Source: JAWVZU01 sp033722075 (lineage in GTDB: Bacteria > Pseudomonadota > Gammaproteobacteria > Xanthomonadales > SZUA-38). Taken from it: a DNA stretch of 25,537 nt. The DNA lies in assembly GCA_033722075.1 (NCBI GenBank), contig JAWVZU010000018.1:1-25537 (forward strand). The letters are read 5' to 3'. This document shows positions 14,978 to 22,003 of this stretch, piece after piece. The stretch's first letter is position 1; each line of letters begins with the position of its first letter. The notes beneath the pieces were generated by a model. It saw only the letters and a program-made list of their open reading frames with translations. It was not told where the DNA came from and did not search any database. A program made the translations under genes and the position numbers.

Positions 14978-16230
14978 CCCTGCCAGGCAGGGAGCCGGGA
15001 TTCGGCCAGTTCCATGGGCAGATTGCCATACACCGGCAATCCGTCAGCGTAGGTCGGATAGGCCTCACCTTCGATCAGCGGCCGCAGATAACGTCGGCAG
15101 GCGTCGGTGATGCCGAAGCCGTCCTCGGTGATGAACGACTTCGGCACCATGTGCTCCACATTGGCAATCTCGGACAGCTCCGCCCGCCTGATCTGCCAGC
15201 GATAGGGGTCATCGGACAAGCGTTCGATGACCGGCATCACCGAGTTGTGCCCCGCCACCGCATATTCGACCGCGGCCCGTCCGACCGCTCGCGCATGCTC
15301 CAGGTCGACGGCTGATGCAAGATGCCGGGCTGAGCGTTGCAGATAGTCGACCAGGGCATGGTGGTTCTTCAGACCGAGCCGCGAATCGACCAGGTCGGCG
15401 AGAACGCTGGCGACTCCCCCGAGCTGGCGATGCCCGAAGGCATCGGTCTTGCCCTGGTCGGCCAGGAAATTCCCGTCCTCCCCGCGCACGCCCTCGGAGG
15501 CAACGACCATGCAATAGCCCACCTCGTCGACACAGCCCTGGACCCGCTCGAGGAAACGCGCCTCGTCGAAAGTCACTTCCGGGAACAGGATGATGTGCGG
15601 ACCCCCGGTTCCGTCGCGTGATGCCAGGCCGGTGGCCGCTGCAAGCCAGCCGGCGTGCCGACCCATGACTTCCATGATGAAGACCTTGGTGGAAGTCTCG
15701 TGCATGGAATAGATGTCCTTGTCGACCTCGGCCGCCGACACCGCAAGATACTTCGCGGCGGATGCGAATCCCGGCGACGCATCGGTCACGGGAAGATCGT
15801 TGTCGACCGTCTTGGGCACCCCGATGCAGGTCACGGGATAACCCATCCGCTCCCCGATGCGGGAGATCTTGAAGGCCGTGTCGGCCGAGTCGTTCCCGCC
15901 GTTGTAGAGAAAATAGCGGACATCGTGGGCTTTAAGGACTTCGATAATCCGGCGATGTTCCCGATCATCCTCGTCCATGGGCTTGAGCTTGTACCGACAG
16001 GATCCGAATACGCCGCCCGGGGTCTGGTCGAGGCGCCGAAGATCCTCCTCGGTCCAGTGGTCAGTCTTGTACAACTCATCCCGGAGCACGCCGAGAATAC
16101 CGTTGCGCGCGCCGAATACGGTGCCGACCGAATCGCCAGCCTCGCGTGCCGCCCCGATCACCGCTGCTGCGGTCGCATTGATTACGGCAGTGACACCACC
16201 GGATTGAGCATAAAGAAGATTGCCAGCCAT
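14974..16230 (-). CDS. 6-phosphofructokinase, pyrophosphate-dependent type
   Basis: Phosphorylates fructose 6-phosphate (glycolysis; reversible if PPi is the donor). The ATG at 16230 follows an ideal GGGAGGA and gives 418 residues; the open frame runs further upstream but that part reads antisense to the next gene and is rejected. Donor specificity can be read from two sites. Where ATP enzymes have GGDGS this protein has GGNDS at 111-115 (Asp at the position occupied by Gly in ATP-PFK). Where ATP enzymes have PGTIDND it has PKTVDND at 139-145 (Lys instead of Gly). Both substitutions mark PPi-dependent enzymes. The F6P motif MGRHAGW is at 189-195. The C-terminus is longer than E. coli PfkA, as in PPi-type clades. 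No V-type pyrophosphatase gene is in the window. Confidence 0.93.
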   Translation of the reverse strand: MAGNLLYAQSGGVTAVINATAAAVIGAAREAGDSVGTVFGARNGILGVLRDELYKTDHWTEEDLRRLDQTPGGVFGSCRYKLKPMDEDDREHRRIIEVLKAHDVRYFLYNGGNDSADTAFKISRIGERMGYPVTCIGVPKTVDNDLPVTDASPGFASAAKYLAVSAAEVDKDIYSMHETSTKVFIMEVMGRHAGWLAAATGLASRDGTGGPHIILFPEVTFDEARFLERVQGCVDEVGYCMVVASEGVRGEDGNFLADQGKTDAFGHRQLGGVASVLADLVDSRLGLKNHHALVDYLQRSARHLASAVDLEHARAVGRAAVEYAVAGHNSVMPVIERLSDDPYRWQIRRAELSEIANVEHMVPKSFITEDGFGITDACRRYLRPLIEGEAYPTYADGLPVYGNLPMELAESRLPAWQG

Positions 16231-16310
16231 GAGGATGTTCCTCCCTGAACCCTGAGTACGCCAGGAAACGATTGTCGACAGGAACCGGCTTGAATTACAA
16301 GCGTTTCGAG

Positions 16311-17030
16311 TCAGCCATTGAAGGCCAGTGCCAGCCGGTCGGCACCGAAAAGCTCGCGCAGCAGCTCCTGCGGAAGCTCGCCGGAGTGGGCAAAGGCCGC
16401 CGCGGCACCGGATGGCGTATTGAAGACCCGGGCCGGCATCCCGTCGACCACGAACTCTTCCGGCGAGGCCAGCGAGCGCTCGGGCATGAACATCAGGGTC
16501 GTCTTGCGCCGCTGCCGGTCCGTCACCACGAGGTGCATGCCCTTGACGCCGCCGATCGGACAGGGATAAGCGAATGTCACGGCCGCCTCCCGCGGGAGAC
16601 CGGTGGCGCCCATCAGCGCCAGCGCCTCCAGGGCCCGCCCCTCGGCCACTGCCGTATCGGACGCAAGCGCCTGTGGTTCCGGGTGGCGCAGGTGCTCGAC
16701 GAACGCGGTCCGGATGTCCGACGGCTGCTCCGGCTGGATCAGGAAGAACGCCAGGCCCACCGCGGCGACCAGCGAAGCGGCCATGGCCAACAGGCCCCAT
16801 CGACGGGCCGGTGGGCCATCGGATTGATCGTCGAAGATCGCAGTAAGCACCCGTTCCGCGTTGTCTTCGCCTACCGGCAGTCTCAGCGCCTCGGCGAGGT
16901 CTTTCTCGAACTGCTCGGATGCCTTGACTGCGCGCGCATGCTCCAGAGTGCTGGTCTTCGCCGCCAGGAATTCCGGATCCTGGCTGTCCGGCTCAATCAG
17001 AAGTTGTTTTTCTAATTCGTCGAGATTCAT
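16311..17030 (-). CDS. DUF3379 protein, probable anti-sigma factor
   Basis: A 239-residue single-pass membrane protein that I recognise as DUF3379. The acidic cytoplasmic N-terminus (MNLDELEKQLLIEPDSQDPEF, with helices through EFLAAKTSTLEHARAVKASEQF) is the likely sigma-binding part. A transmembrane helix at about 78-98 follows the basic ARR, then a periplasmic domain with TFAYPCPIGGVKGMHLVV and the late FAHSGELP block. DUF3379 genes usually sit directly after an ECF sigma factor gene. Here the nearest ECF gene is at 13385-13885 on the opposite strand. Anti-sigma function is inferred from this family association. The gene is upstream of, and co-directional with, the phosphofructokinase gene, with an 80-base gap. 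Confidence 0.85.
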   Translation of the reverse strand: MNLDELEKQLLIEPDSQDPEFLAAKTSTLEHARAVKASEQFEKDLAEALRLPVGEDNAERVLTAIFDDQSDGPPARRWGLLAMAASLVAAVGLAFFLIQPEQPSDIRTAFVEHLRHPEPQALASDTAVAEGRALEALALMGATGLPREAAVTFAYPCPIGGVKGMHLVVTDRQRRKTTLMFMPERSLASPEEFVVDGMPARVFNTPSGAAAAFAHSGELPQELLRELFGADRLALAFNG

Positions 17031-17052
17031 CGATGTCAGGACTCAGTTCGCG

Positions 17053-17072
17053 GCCGTGGGTCCTCCCACGGC
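17053..17072. other. Perfect 8-bp hairpin upstream of the DUF3379 gene
   Basis: GCCGTGGG (17053-17060) pairs with CCCACGGC (17065-17072) around a TCCT loop. There is no T-run on either side, so it is probably not a simple terminator. It lies 23 bases upstream of the DUF3379 start and could be an operator or mRNA leader structure. Confidence 0.45.
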
Positions 17073-17089
17073 TGTACCCCGTGTAGTAA

Positions 17090-17105
17090 GACCCGCAATC
17101 GGGTC
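17090..17105 (-). terminator. Possible terminator hairpin after the 132-residue protein gene
   Basis: GACCCG (17090-17095) pairs with CGGGTC (17100-17105) around a CAAT loop, 13 bases after the stop codon of the minus-strand gene. The following minus-strand sequence has only a short TT, so termination would be weak or factor-assisted. Confidence 0.3.
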
Positions 17106-17117
17106 CGGATCTTTCAG

Positions 17118-17516
17118 TCAGGGAGTGCGGGTGACGCGGGCCGGCTTGCTGCGCCCACCGAAGTTGCGAATCAACCGGATCAGGTCTTCGCGATTCATGT
17201 TGCTCAACGAATCGACCGACGTCTTCATGGAATGCTCGACCAGCATCACCAGCTGGGCCTTGGTCAGCTGCTCGAGTTTCAGGGAGAATTCACCGGTCGC
17301 GTCGGCCCTGACTCGGCTGGACTTGACCTCTTCGGGATGCAGCGCCCGCCAGATCTGCGTGTCGGATTCCCCCGCGGCCTGGCGATTTTCGACCTCGCTT
17401 GCCTGGGTGTCCGTCAAGGCCTGCATGACCACCACGCGCTCTTCGCCGGCGTCCTTGCCGTAGCTTCTGACCTCGCAGATTTTCCCGTCGAATCGCTTGC
17501 CGTAGATCTTTGGCAT
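17118..17516 (-). CDS. Uncharacterised protein (132 aa)
   Basis: Not recognised. It is a soluble protein with no signal or membrane segment. It starts MPKIYGKRFDGKICEVRSYG, a beta-rich, basic opening, then becomes helical and charged in the middle (TQASEVENRQAAGESDTQIW). It ends with two amphipathic helices (LTKAQLVMLVEHSMKTSVDSL and NREDLIRLIRNFGG) and a basic tail. The gene has typical local codon use and is co-directional with and upstream of the DUF3379 gene, 87 bases apart with two hairpins between. It is divergent from the CheY-like gene. Its position, where one might expect the partner sigma factor, makes it worth testing, but no function can be claimed. Confidence 0.7.
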   Translation of the reverse strand: MPKIYGKRFDGKICEVRSYGKDAGEERVVVMQALTDTQASEVENRQAAGESDTQIWRALHPEEVKSSRVRADATGEFSLKLEQLTKAQLVMLVEHSMKTSVDSLSNMNREDLIRLIRNFGGRSKPARVTRTP

Positions 17517-17529
17517 GAGTGCGCGCCTC

Positions 17530-17558
17530 TTGGCAGCCGAGCATCTTCGTACTATACC
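17530..17558 (+). promoter_or_regulatory. Sigma-70 promoter for the CheY-like gene
   Basis: TTGGCA (17530-17535) and TATACC (17553-17558) are separated by 17 bases; the matches to consensus are five of six and four of six. The predicted start near 17565 leaves a leader of about 20 bases that contains the GGGGGAG ribosome-binding sequence. Confidence 0.5.
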
Positions 17559-17585
17559 TGTACAACGGAGTGCGGGGGAGCCGCC

Positions 17586-18131
17586 ATGATCAATGTCAGA
17601 GAGATGATCCGCAGGCTGTTTGGCAGGGCAGGCAGCCAGGTGCCCGTCACCAACAAGGATGCTGCCGATGGCGACAGGCGGACAGCCGAACGCACGAAAC
17701 CTCGGGAGGAACTGCGAATCCTGGTGGTGGATGATTCCCGGACCATTGTCGCGGTCCTGTCAAAAATGCTGCAACAAAACGGCTACCAGGTCCTCCAGGC
17801 CGGAGACGGTCGGGAAGCCATGGAACAGGTGGAACGCCACCTTCCTGACCTGGTGTTCCTGGACATCGTCATGCCCGGCATGAACGGCTTCGAGGCCCTC
17901 CGTGAACTGCGCCGCCTCCCGGAGACTCAGGGGATTCCGGTGATCATGATGAGCGGCAACGAGCAGGCAACCGAAGCCTTTTACGTTCAGCGGATCGGGG
18001 CCGACGATTTCATGAAGAAGCCCTTTTCCCGGGCCGAGGTCTTCTCTCGAATCGAGCGCATGATCGGCCCGGACGGTGTTCCGCGCCGCATCTTCAGGGA
18101 CAAGATCGCCGGCCAGCCGGCCAGATTTTGA
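17586..18131 (+). CDS. CheY-like single-domain response regulator
   Basis: A 181-residue protein whose only recognisable domain is a receiver at about 43-162. Acid pocket residues Asp49 and Asp50, phospho-acceptor Asp93 (FLDIVMPGMNG), Ser123 (MMSGN, in place of the usual Thr) and Lys145 (KKPF) are all present, so phosphorylation should be possible. A basic, flexible extension of about 40 residues precedes the receiver and a short basic tail follows; there is no DNA-binding output domain. It resembles PilG/PilH-type chemosensory regulators, but no pil-chp genes are in the window. Start choice: the ATG at 17586 has a strong GGGGGAG; an in-frame reading from further upstream runs antisense to the divergent gene and is rejected. 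Confidence 0.9.
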   Translation: MINVREMIRRLFGRAGSQVPVTNKDAADGDRRTAERTKPREELRILVVDDSRTIVAVLSKMLQQNGYQVLQAGDGREAMEQVERHLPDLVFLDIVMPGMNGFEALRELRRLPETQGIPVIMMSGNEQATEAFYVQRIGADDFMKKPFSRAEVFSRIERMIGPDGVPRRIFRDKIAGQPARF

Positions 18132-18267
18132 CGAGCATCAACGAAGTCCCGGGCCCGATCACGCCACAATGGTCCTGACCTGGCCGGAGGTTTCGAGCGC
18201 GCTCTCGGACGGGAGGGATCCCGGAGCTGAAAGCACGCCGAACTTGCCGACCAGGCCGCTCGCACCA

Positions 18268-18400
18268 TTCGAGGACGTGAAGGAAGACAAGGTCGCGGCC
18301 AACTACCAAGGACGGGATTCTCAGGATCCGGCTGCAACGCCGTCCCGAGACCAAGAAACCTGAAGCCAAGCGGATTGAAATCCACTCGGCAGCGCGATCA
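18268..18400 (+). pseudogene. Hsp20 (small heat-shock protein) C-terminal remnant with frameshift
   Basis: From 18268 one frame reads FEDVKEDKVAANY. After one extra C at 18307 the next frame reads KDGILRIRLQRRPETK and then PEAKRIEI (ending at 18382). Removing that one base gives a continuous match to the end of the alpha-crystallin domain of Hsp20 proteins, where the pattern is ...LPEDVDEDKV-A-YKDGVLTV-L.. followed by the terminal RIEI/IxI motif. The first two thirds of the gene are not recognisable in the 136 bases before it (a GGFERAL-like stretch at 18186-18206 in a third frame may be debris). There is also no stop codon at the expected place. An intrinsic terminator follows at 18411. Family identity rests on pattern recognition. 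Confidence 0.5.
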
Positions 18401-18402
18401 TG

Positions 18403-18591
18403 TCATTCTGGGCCGGTCTGCGGGCCGGCCTTTTCTTTGTGCTCACGTCCTCCGGCCAGCAGATTCACCCAGAACACGCCTTCGAACAGCATCCCCAGCC
18501 CGACCAGGACGAATGCCTGCCAGCGAAGGCCGAAGGCGTAACACAGGCCCGCCAGCAGCAGGGCGCCAAGGATCACCGCTAGTCTCGACAT
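18403..18591 (-). CDS. Small two-helix membrane protein (62 aa)
   Basis: Not a family I can name. Residues about 3-20 (LAVILGALLLAGLCYAFGL) and 25-46 form two hydrophobic helices with a short RWQ turn between them. The C-terminal tail is polar and charged (GGREHKEKAGPQTGPE). Composition and topology suggest a genuine small inner-membrane protein. The last third of the gene overlaps the plus-strand terminator hairpin, which also shapes its tail codons. It is divergent from the ankyrin gene. Confidence 0.55.
   Translation of the reverse strand: MSRLAVILGALLLAGLCYAFGLRWQAFVLVGLGMLFEGVFWVNLLAGGREHKEKAGPQTGPE
18411..18438 (+). terminator. Intrinsic terminator
   Basis: GGCCGG (18411-18416) and CCGGCC (18425-18430) form a 6-bp GC stem with an 8-base loop, followed by TTTTCTTT. 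It would end transcripts coming from the CheY-like gene and the Hsp20 remnant. It overlaps the 3' end of the opposing 62-residue membrane protein gene. Confidence 0.75.
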
Positions 18592-18657
18592 GGTCCCAGC
18601 ATCTCACGCGGGGCCGCACCCTGCCAGTGTAAAAAGTGCCCCGACACGGCCCAACCT

Positions 18658-18666
18658 TGTTATGAT
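18658..18666 (+). promoter_or_regulatory. Extended -10 promoter for the ankyrin gene
   Basis: TGTTATGAT combines the TGn extension with TATGAT (five of six matches to TATAAT), 28 bases before the ATG. A proper -35 hexamer is not seen, which is tolerable for extended -10 promoters. Confidence 0.4.
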
Positions 18667-18694
18667 GCGCCGGTAGGCTGGATGGTCCTGGGGG

Positions 18695-19873
18695 ATGTTG
18701 TACAACGAGCTCTTTCGCGCAGTCGAAGAGCAGGACACGACCATGATCGCGCGGTTGATCCGGCAGGGAATCAGTCCGGACACCATCGACGCTCATGGTG
18801 AGCCGGTTCTGCTCATCGCCGCCCGCCTGGCGAAGCCGGATTCCGTATCCGCGCTCCTGAAATCCGGCGCCGATCCCCGAGCACGAGGCCCGCTGGGCCA
18901 ATGCCTGCTGCATCACCTCGCATCCTATCCCGCCAACCTCAAGCTGGTCGGCCGGGCGCTCGACGAGTGGGAGCTCGACATCGATGCCCCGGACAGCCAG
19001 GGCCGGACTCCGCTGATGAGCGCCGTCCTGCGGGGCTGCGTCTCCGGCGCGCGGCTACTCATCGACCTCGGCGCCAATCCGCTCAAGCGCGACCGCGACG
19101 GATCGACGGTGGTCTATCACTTCGTCGCCGGCATCTACGGCTTCAAGCCGGGGGAGCCGCACGGGGAACAGCTGGCCTTGCTCAGGGACCTGCTGGACCT
19201 GGGCATCGAGCCGGATGCGGCCGGTCCCCGCGGTTACACCGCCCTGTCGATTGCCGGGGAGCGGGGTCTGATCGATGTCGTCGAGGTTCTGCTGGAGGCA
19301 GGCGCAAGCGTCAAGATGGCGCCACCGATGATCAACCCGGTTACCGCGGCCGCCCTTGCCGGACAAGGCGAGATCGCGGAACTGCTGGTCCGGCGGGGCG
19401 GATCGATCGACTGGTTTGCCGCTGTCGCTCTTGGGCGCACCGATCTTGTGGGCGAAGCGCTGGCGGCGGAACCGGAACTCAAGGACGCCCGGGAGCCCCG
19501 GTCCGGAAGCTGCTCGCTGGCGATCGCCATTCGCCACGGTCATGAGGACGTCGCCGCCCGGCTGCTGGAAGCCGGAGCCGATCCCAACGGCTACGCCTAC
19601 CAGGGCCGATGCCTGCACGAAGCGGTGGCCTCGCTGCCCAGCCCCGAGCTCGTCAAACGATTGATTCGGGCCGGAGCGAACATCAATGCCGGTGACGGGG
19701 ACTGGAACACGCCGCTCAACTTCGCTGCCCGGGATGACCGGATGGATATCGCCCGGTTGCTGCTCGAAGAGGGCGCGGATCCGAATATCGCCACCGAGCG
19801 GGGGTCGACCCCCCTGGTCTTTGCGACCAGCGACGACATGCGGGAGCTGATTCGGGCCTACGGCGGCCACTGA
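18695..19873 (+). CDS. Ankyrin-repeat protein
   Basis: A 392-residue protein built almost wholly of ankyrin repeats, about nine to ten in number; several are degenerate. Clear units include DAHGEPVLLIAARLAKPDSV.., DSQGRTPLMSAVLRGCVSGA.., GPRGYTALSIAGERGLIDVV.. and GDWNTPLNFAARDDRMDIAR... Each is followed by LL..GA-P type turns. The repeat at about 225-260 (SIDWFAAVALGRTDLVGEALAAEPELKD) is the most diverged. There is no signal peptide, so a cytoplasmic protein-binding role is expected; the partner is unknown. The ATG at 18695 has a GGGGG just before it. The gene ends four bases from the convergent histidine kinase gene. Confidence 0.92.
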   Translation: MLYNELFRAVEEQDTTMIARLIRQGISPDTIDAHGEPVLLIAARLAKPDSVSALLKSGADPRARGPLGQCLLHHLASYPANLKLVGRALDEWELDIDAPDSQGRTPLMSAVLRGCVSGARLLIDLGANPLKRDRDGSTVVYHFVAGIYGFKPGEPHGEQLALLRDLLDLGIEPDAAGPRGYTALSIAGERGLIDVVEVLLEAGASVKMAPPMINPVTAAALAGQGEIAELLVRRGGSIDWFAAVALGRTDLVGEALAAEPELKDAREPRSGSCSLAIAIRHGHEDVAARLLEAGADPNGYAYQGRCLHEAVASLPSPELVKRLIRAGANINAGDGDWNTPLNFAARDDRMDIARLLLEEGADPNIATERGSTPLVFATSDDMRELIRAYGGH

Positions 19874-19877
19874 CCAC

Positions 19878-21299
19878 TCAGCCCGAGGGAAGGGAGAACC
19901 AGAATCGCGCCCCGTGACCCGGCCGGCTCGCGGCCCCGACCTGACCACCGTGAGCTTCGACCAATTGCTTGACGATCGCCAGGCCCAGGCCGGCACCGCC
20001 CGTTTCCCGGCTGCGCGACCGGTCCGTTCGGAAGAAGCGCTCGAACACCCGATCGAGGTGCTCGGGCGCCAGGCCCTCGCCGTTATCCTGGATCTCGATC
20101 CGCACGAAGCGTTCGTCGGCCTTCGCAGACACCGCAACCTCGCCCCCGCTGCCCGCGTGCCTCAGGGCATTGCCGATCAGGTTGCGCAGGATCTGCTGCA
20201 ACCGGGCATCGTCGACGATGACAGCCAGGTCTTCCGGCACCGTGTAGCGGATCGGCGTCTCGTCCGCCCCGGGGACAGCCTCCCCGGCTCGCCGGACCGC
20301 AGGCGCCAGGACAACCCGCACCGGATCCAGGTCAAGCTCCTGGCTGCTTGCCAAGGCCAGGTCGCGCAGATCGTCCACCAGACGGGCCAGCAGCAACACC
20401 TCCTCGTGGAGAGAATCGACCGCTGACCGGTCCAGCGGCGTCAGGCCATCCTGCAGGGCCTCGAGCTGGCAGCGCACATTGGTCAGCGGCGTGCGCAGCT
20501 CGTGGGCGATGTCACTGATCATGTCCCGCCGCGATTCCTCCAGCTTCTCGAGACTCTCGGCCATGGCATTGAAGGCCTCGCCCAACGCGCCGAGCTCATC
20601 GTGGCTTTCTATCGGGACGCGCACGGCAAGCTCCCCCCTCGCCATCCGCTCTGCCGACCGAGTGAGGACGGCGACGGGACGAAGAATCCGGGTTGCCGTG
20701 AACCAGGTCAGGATCAGGGCCAGTGCTCCGGCAACGATCACGCCGATCAGCACCGACTGGCGCAACGCGCCGGCAAACCGTTCGGCGCGAGCGGCCGGTT
20801 CAACCGCGACCTCATCGGGAACCTGAAAAACATGGACAGAGCCGATCTCCGAGCCGGTCGCATCCGACAGGCCAATGCTCGGGGCGCGGACTTCAAGGAC
20901 ATTCTCTGCCGACCCATCGGGCGTTGCTTCGATTACGGTCACTTCGCCATCGGCTCCGAGATGGACCTGCTGCCCGGGATCGGCTCCGGAAACCGGGTTT
21001 CCTGCCGCATCGAAAACCAGGATTCGCCAGCCCGGACCCAGGTCCGCAGCCTGGCGGCGAACCGCGGTGCGGACGCCGGCCCAAGCGCCGCGTCGGAATG
21101 CCAGTTCCAGACCTTCCCCCAGAGCGGCCAGACCGCCGCCGGGAACCTCGACGACCTCCGCAACGCTTTCCATGCGCACGAAAGTCCCCTCTGCCACCCG
21201 GGTCGTGTAGTAGCCGATGGCCGCGACCGCGGCAACGACCACGAGGCCGACCCAGGTGACGATCCGCCCCCGGATCCCCCCGACTAGTTCAGGACGCAT
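19878..21299 (-). CDS. Sensor histidine kinase (HAMP, HisKA, HATPase)
   Basis: Membrane sensor kinase, 473 residues from the ATG at 21299, which overlaps the stop of the response regulator gene by 11 bases; a longer reading from 21341 lies inside that gene. Transmembrane helices are at about 12-30 and 182-204, flanking a periplasmic sensor domain of about 150 residues. HAMP covers about 203-255. The H-box ISDIAHELRTPL carries phospho-acceptor His266. The N-box RNLIGNALRHA is at 372-382, the G1 box DNGEGL at 405-410, and the G2 box GGAGLGLAIVKQLVEAHGG at 434-452. All catalytic elements are intact. The overall layout is like BaeS/CpxA-type kinases. The signal is unknown. Confidence 0.95.
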   Translation of the reverse strand: MRPELVGGIRGRIVTWVGLVVVAAVAAIGYYTTRVAEGTFVRMESVAEVVEVPGGGLAALGEGLELAFRRGAWAGVRTAVRRQAADLGPGWRILVFDAAGNPVSGADPGQQVHLGADGEVTVIEATPDGSAENVLEVRAPSIGLSDATGSEIGSVHVFQVPDEVAVEPAARAERFAGALRQSVLIGVIVAGALALILTWFTATRILRPVAVLTRSAERMARGELAVRVPIESHDELGALGEAFNAMAESLEKLEESRRDMISDIAHELRTPLTNVRCQLEALQDGLTPLDRSAVDSLHEEVLLLARLVDDLRDLALASSQELDLDPVRVVLAPAVRRAGEAVPGADETPIRYTVPEDLAVIVDDARLQQILRNLIGNALRHAGSGGEVAVSAKADERFVRIEIQDNGEGLAPEHLDRVFERFFRTDRSRSRETGGAGLGLAIVKQLVEAHGGQVGAASRPGHGARFWFSLPSG

Positions 21300-21978
21300 C
21301 GGCCGAGAATCGGTAGCCCACCCCGAACACCGTCTGCACAAAGTACGGATTGCGCCGATCGGTCTCGATCTTGCCGCGCAGGTTCTTTACGTGGGCATCG
21401 ATGGTACGGTCAAAGCGACCCGTATCCTCTCCGAACACCTGAACCATGAGCTGCTGGCGGGACCAGACCCGGCCCGGACTCGCGGCCAGGCAATGCAGGA
21501 GGTCGAATTCTGCGGCCGTCAAACTTACCGGAACGTCACCGACGCGAACCTGTCGACTGGTGGGATCGATGTGCAACGCGCCACGCACCAGGGGTGGTTC
21601 AGCCCGCGCCTCAGCGTTGCGGAGCCGGGCCCGCACGCGCGCCATCAGTTCGCGGGGGCTGAACGGCTTGGTAATGTAATCATCCGCACCGAGATCCAGG
21701 CTCTGGACACAGTCTCGCTCGGTCGCCCGGGCGGTGACCATGATGATCGGGACCGCCGACCGTTCGCGAAGGCGGCGGCAGATCTCCCGCCCGTCGACTC
21801 GAGGCAGCATCAGGTCCAGAACGACCAGGTCGAAATCTTCGTCACACGCAAGGGCGAGCCCTTCGGCCCCATCGCGAGCGATGACCGGAGCCAACCCCTC
21901 GCGCCGCATGTACATTGCCAGCGTCGCTGCGGTTTTCTCCTCATCCTCGACGATCAGGACCCGGGGCGGACTGCTCAT
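21289..21978 (-). CDS. OmpR/PhoB-family response regulator
   Basis: A 229-residue DNA-binding response regulator. The receiver has Glu11/Asp12, phospho-acceptor Asp55 (VVLDLMLPRVDG), Thr82 and Lys104 (KPFSPREL). The C-terminal winged helix (about 130-225) ends in the typical DRTIDAHVKNLRGKIETDRRNPYFVQTVFGVGYRF block. It lies 25 bases after the serine hydrolase gene and overlaps the kinase gene, so the three genes probably form one operon with this regulator as the cognate partner of the kinase. A candidate direct-repeat site lies in the divergent region upstream of the operon. Confidence 0.96.
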   Translation of the reverse strand: MSSPPRVLIVEDEEKTAATLAMYMRREGLAPVIARDGAEGLALACDEDFDLVVLDLMLPRVDGREICRRLRERSAVPIIMVTARATERDCVQSLDLGADDYITKPFSPRELMARVRARLRNAEARAEPPLVRGALHIDPTSRQVRVGDVPVSLTAAEFDLLHCLAASPGRVWSRQQLMVQVFGEDTGRFDRTIDAHVKNLRGKIETDRRNPYFVQTVFGVGYRFSADAS

Positions 21979-22003
21979 GGGAAAAGTCTACAGGTTTCCG
22001 CGG

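Noticed and set aside
16288..16302. GCTTG-AATTA-CAAGC dyad between the DUF3379 and phosphofructokinase genes
   Set aside because: Five-base arms and no T-run; could be a weak operator or terminator but is close to chance expectation.
16231..16800. In-frame extension upstream of the phosphofructokinase start
   Set aside because: It overlaps the same-strand DUF3379 gene in another frame, reads as low-quality Gly/Ala/Arg sequence, and the internal ATG at 16230 has a near-perfect Shine-Dalgarno.
18076..18363. Plus-strand open frame of 95 codons overlapping the CheY-like gene end
   Set aside because: Only its last part (FEDVKEDKVAANY) looks like protein, and that belongs to the frameshifted Hsp20 remnant; the rest is non-family sequence.
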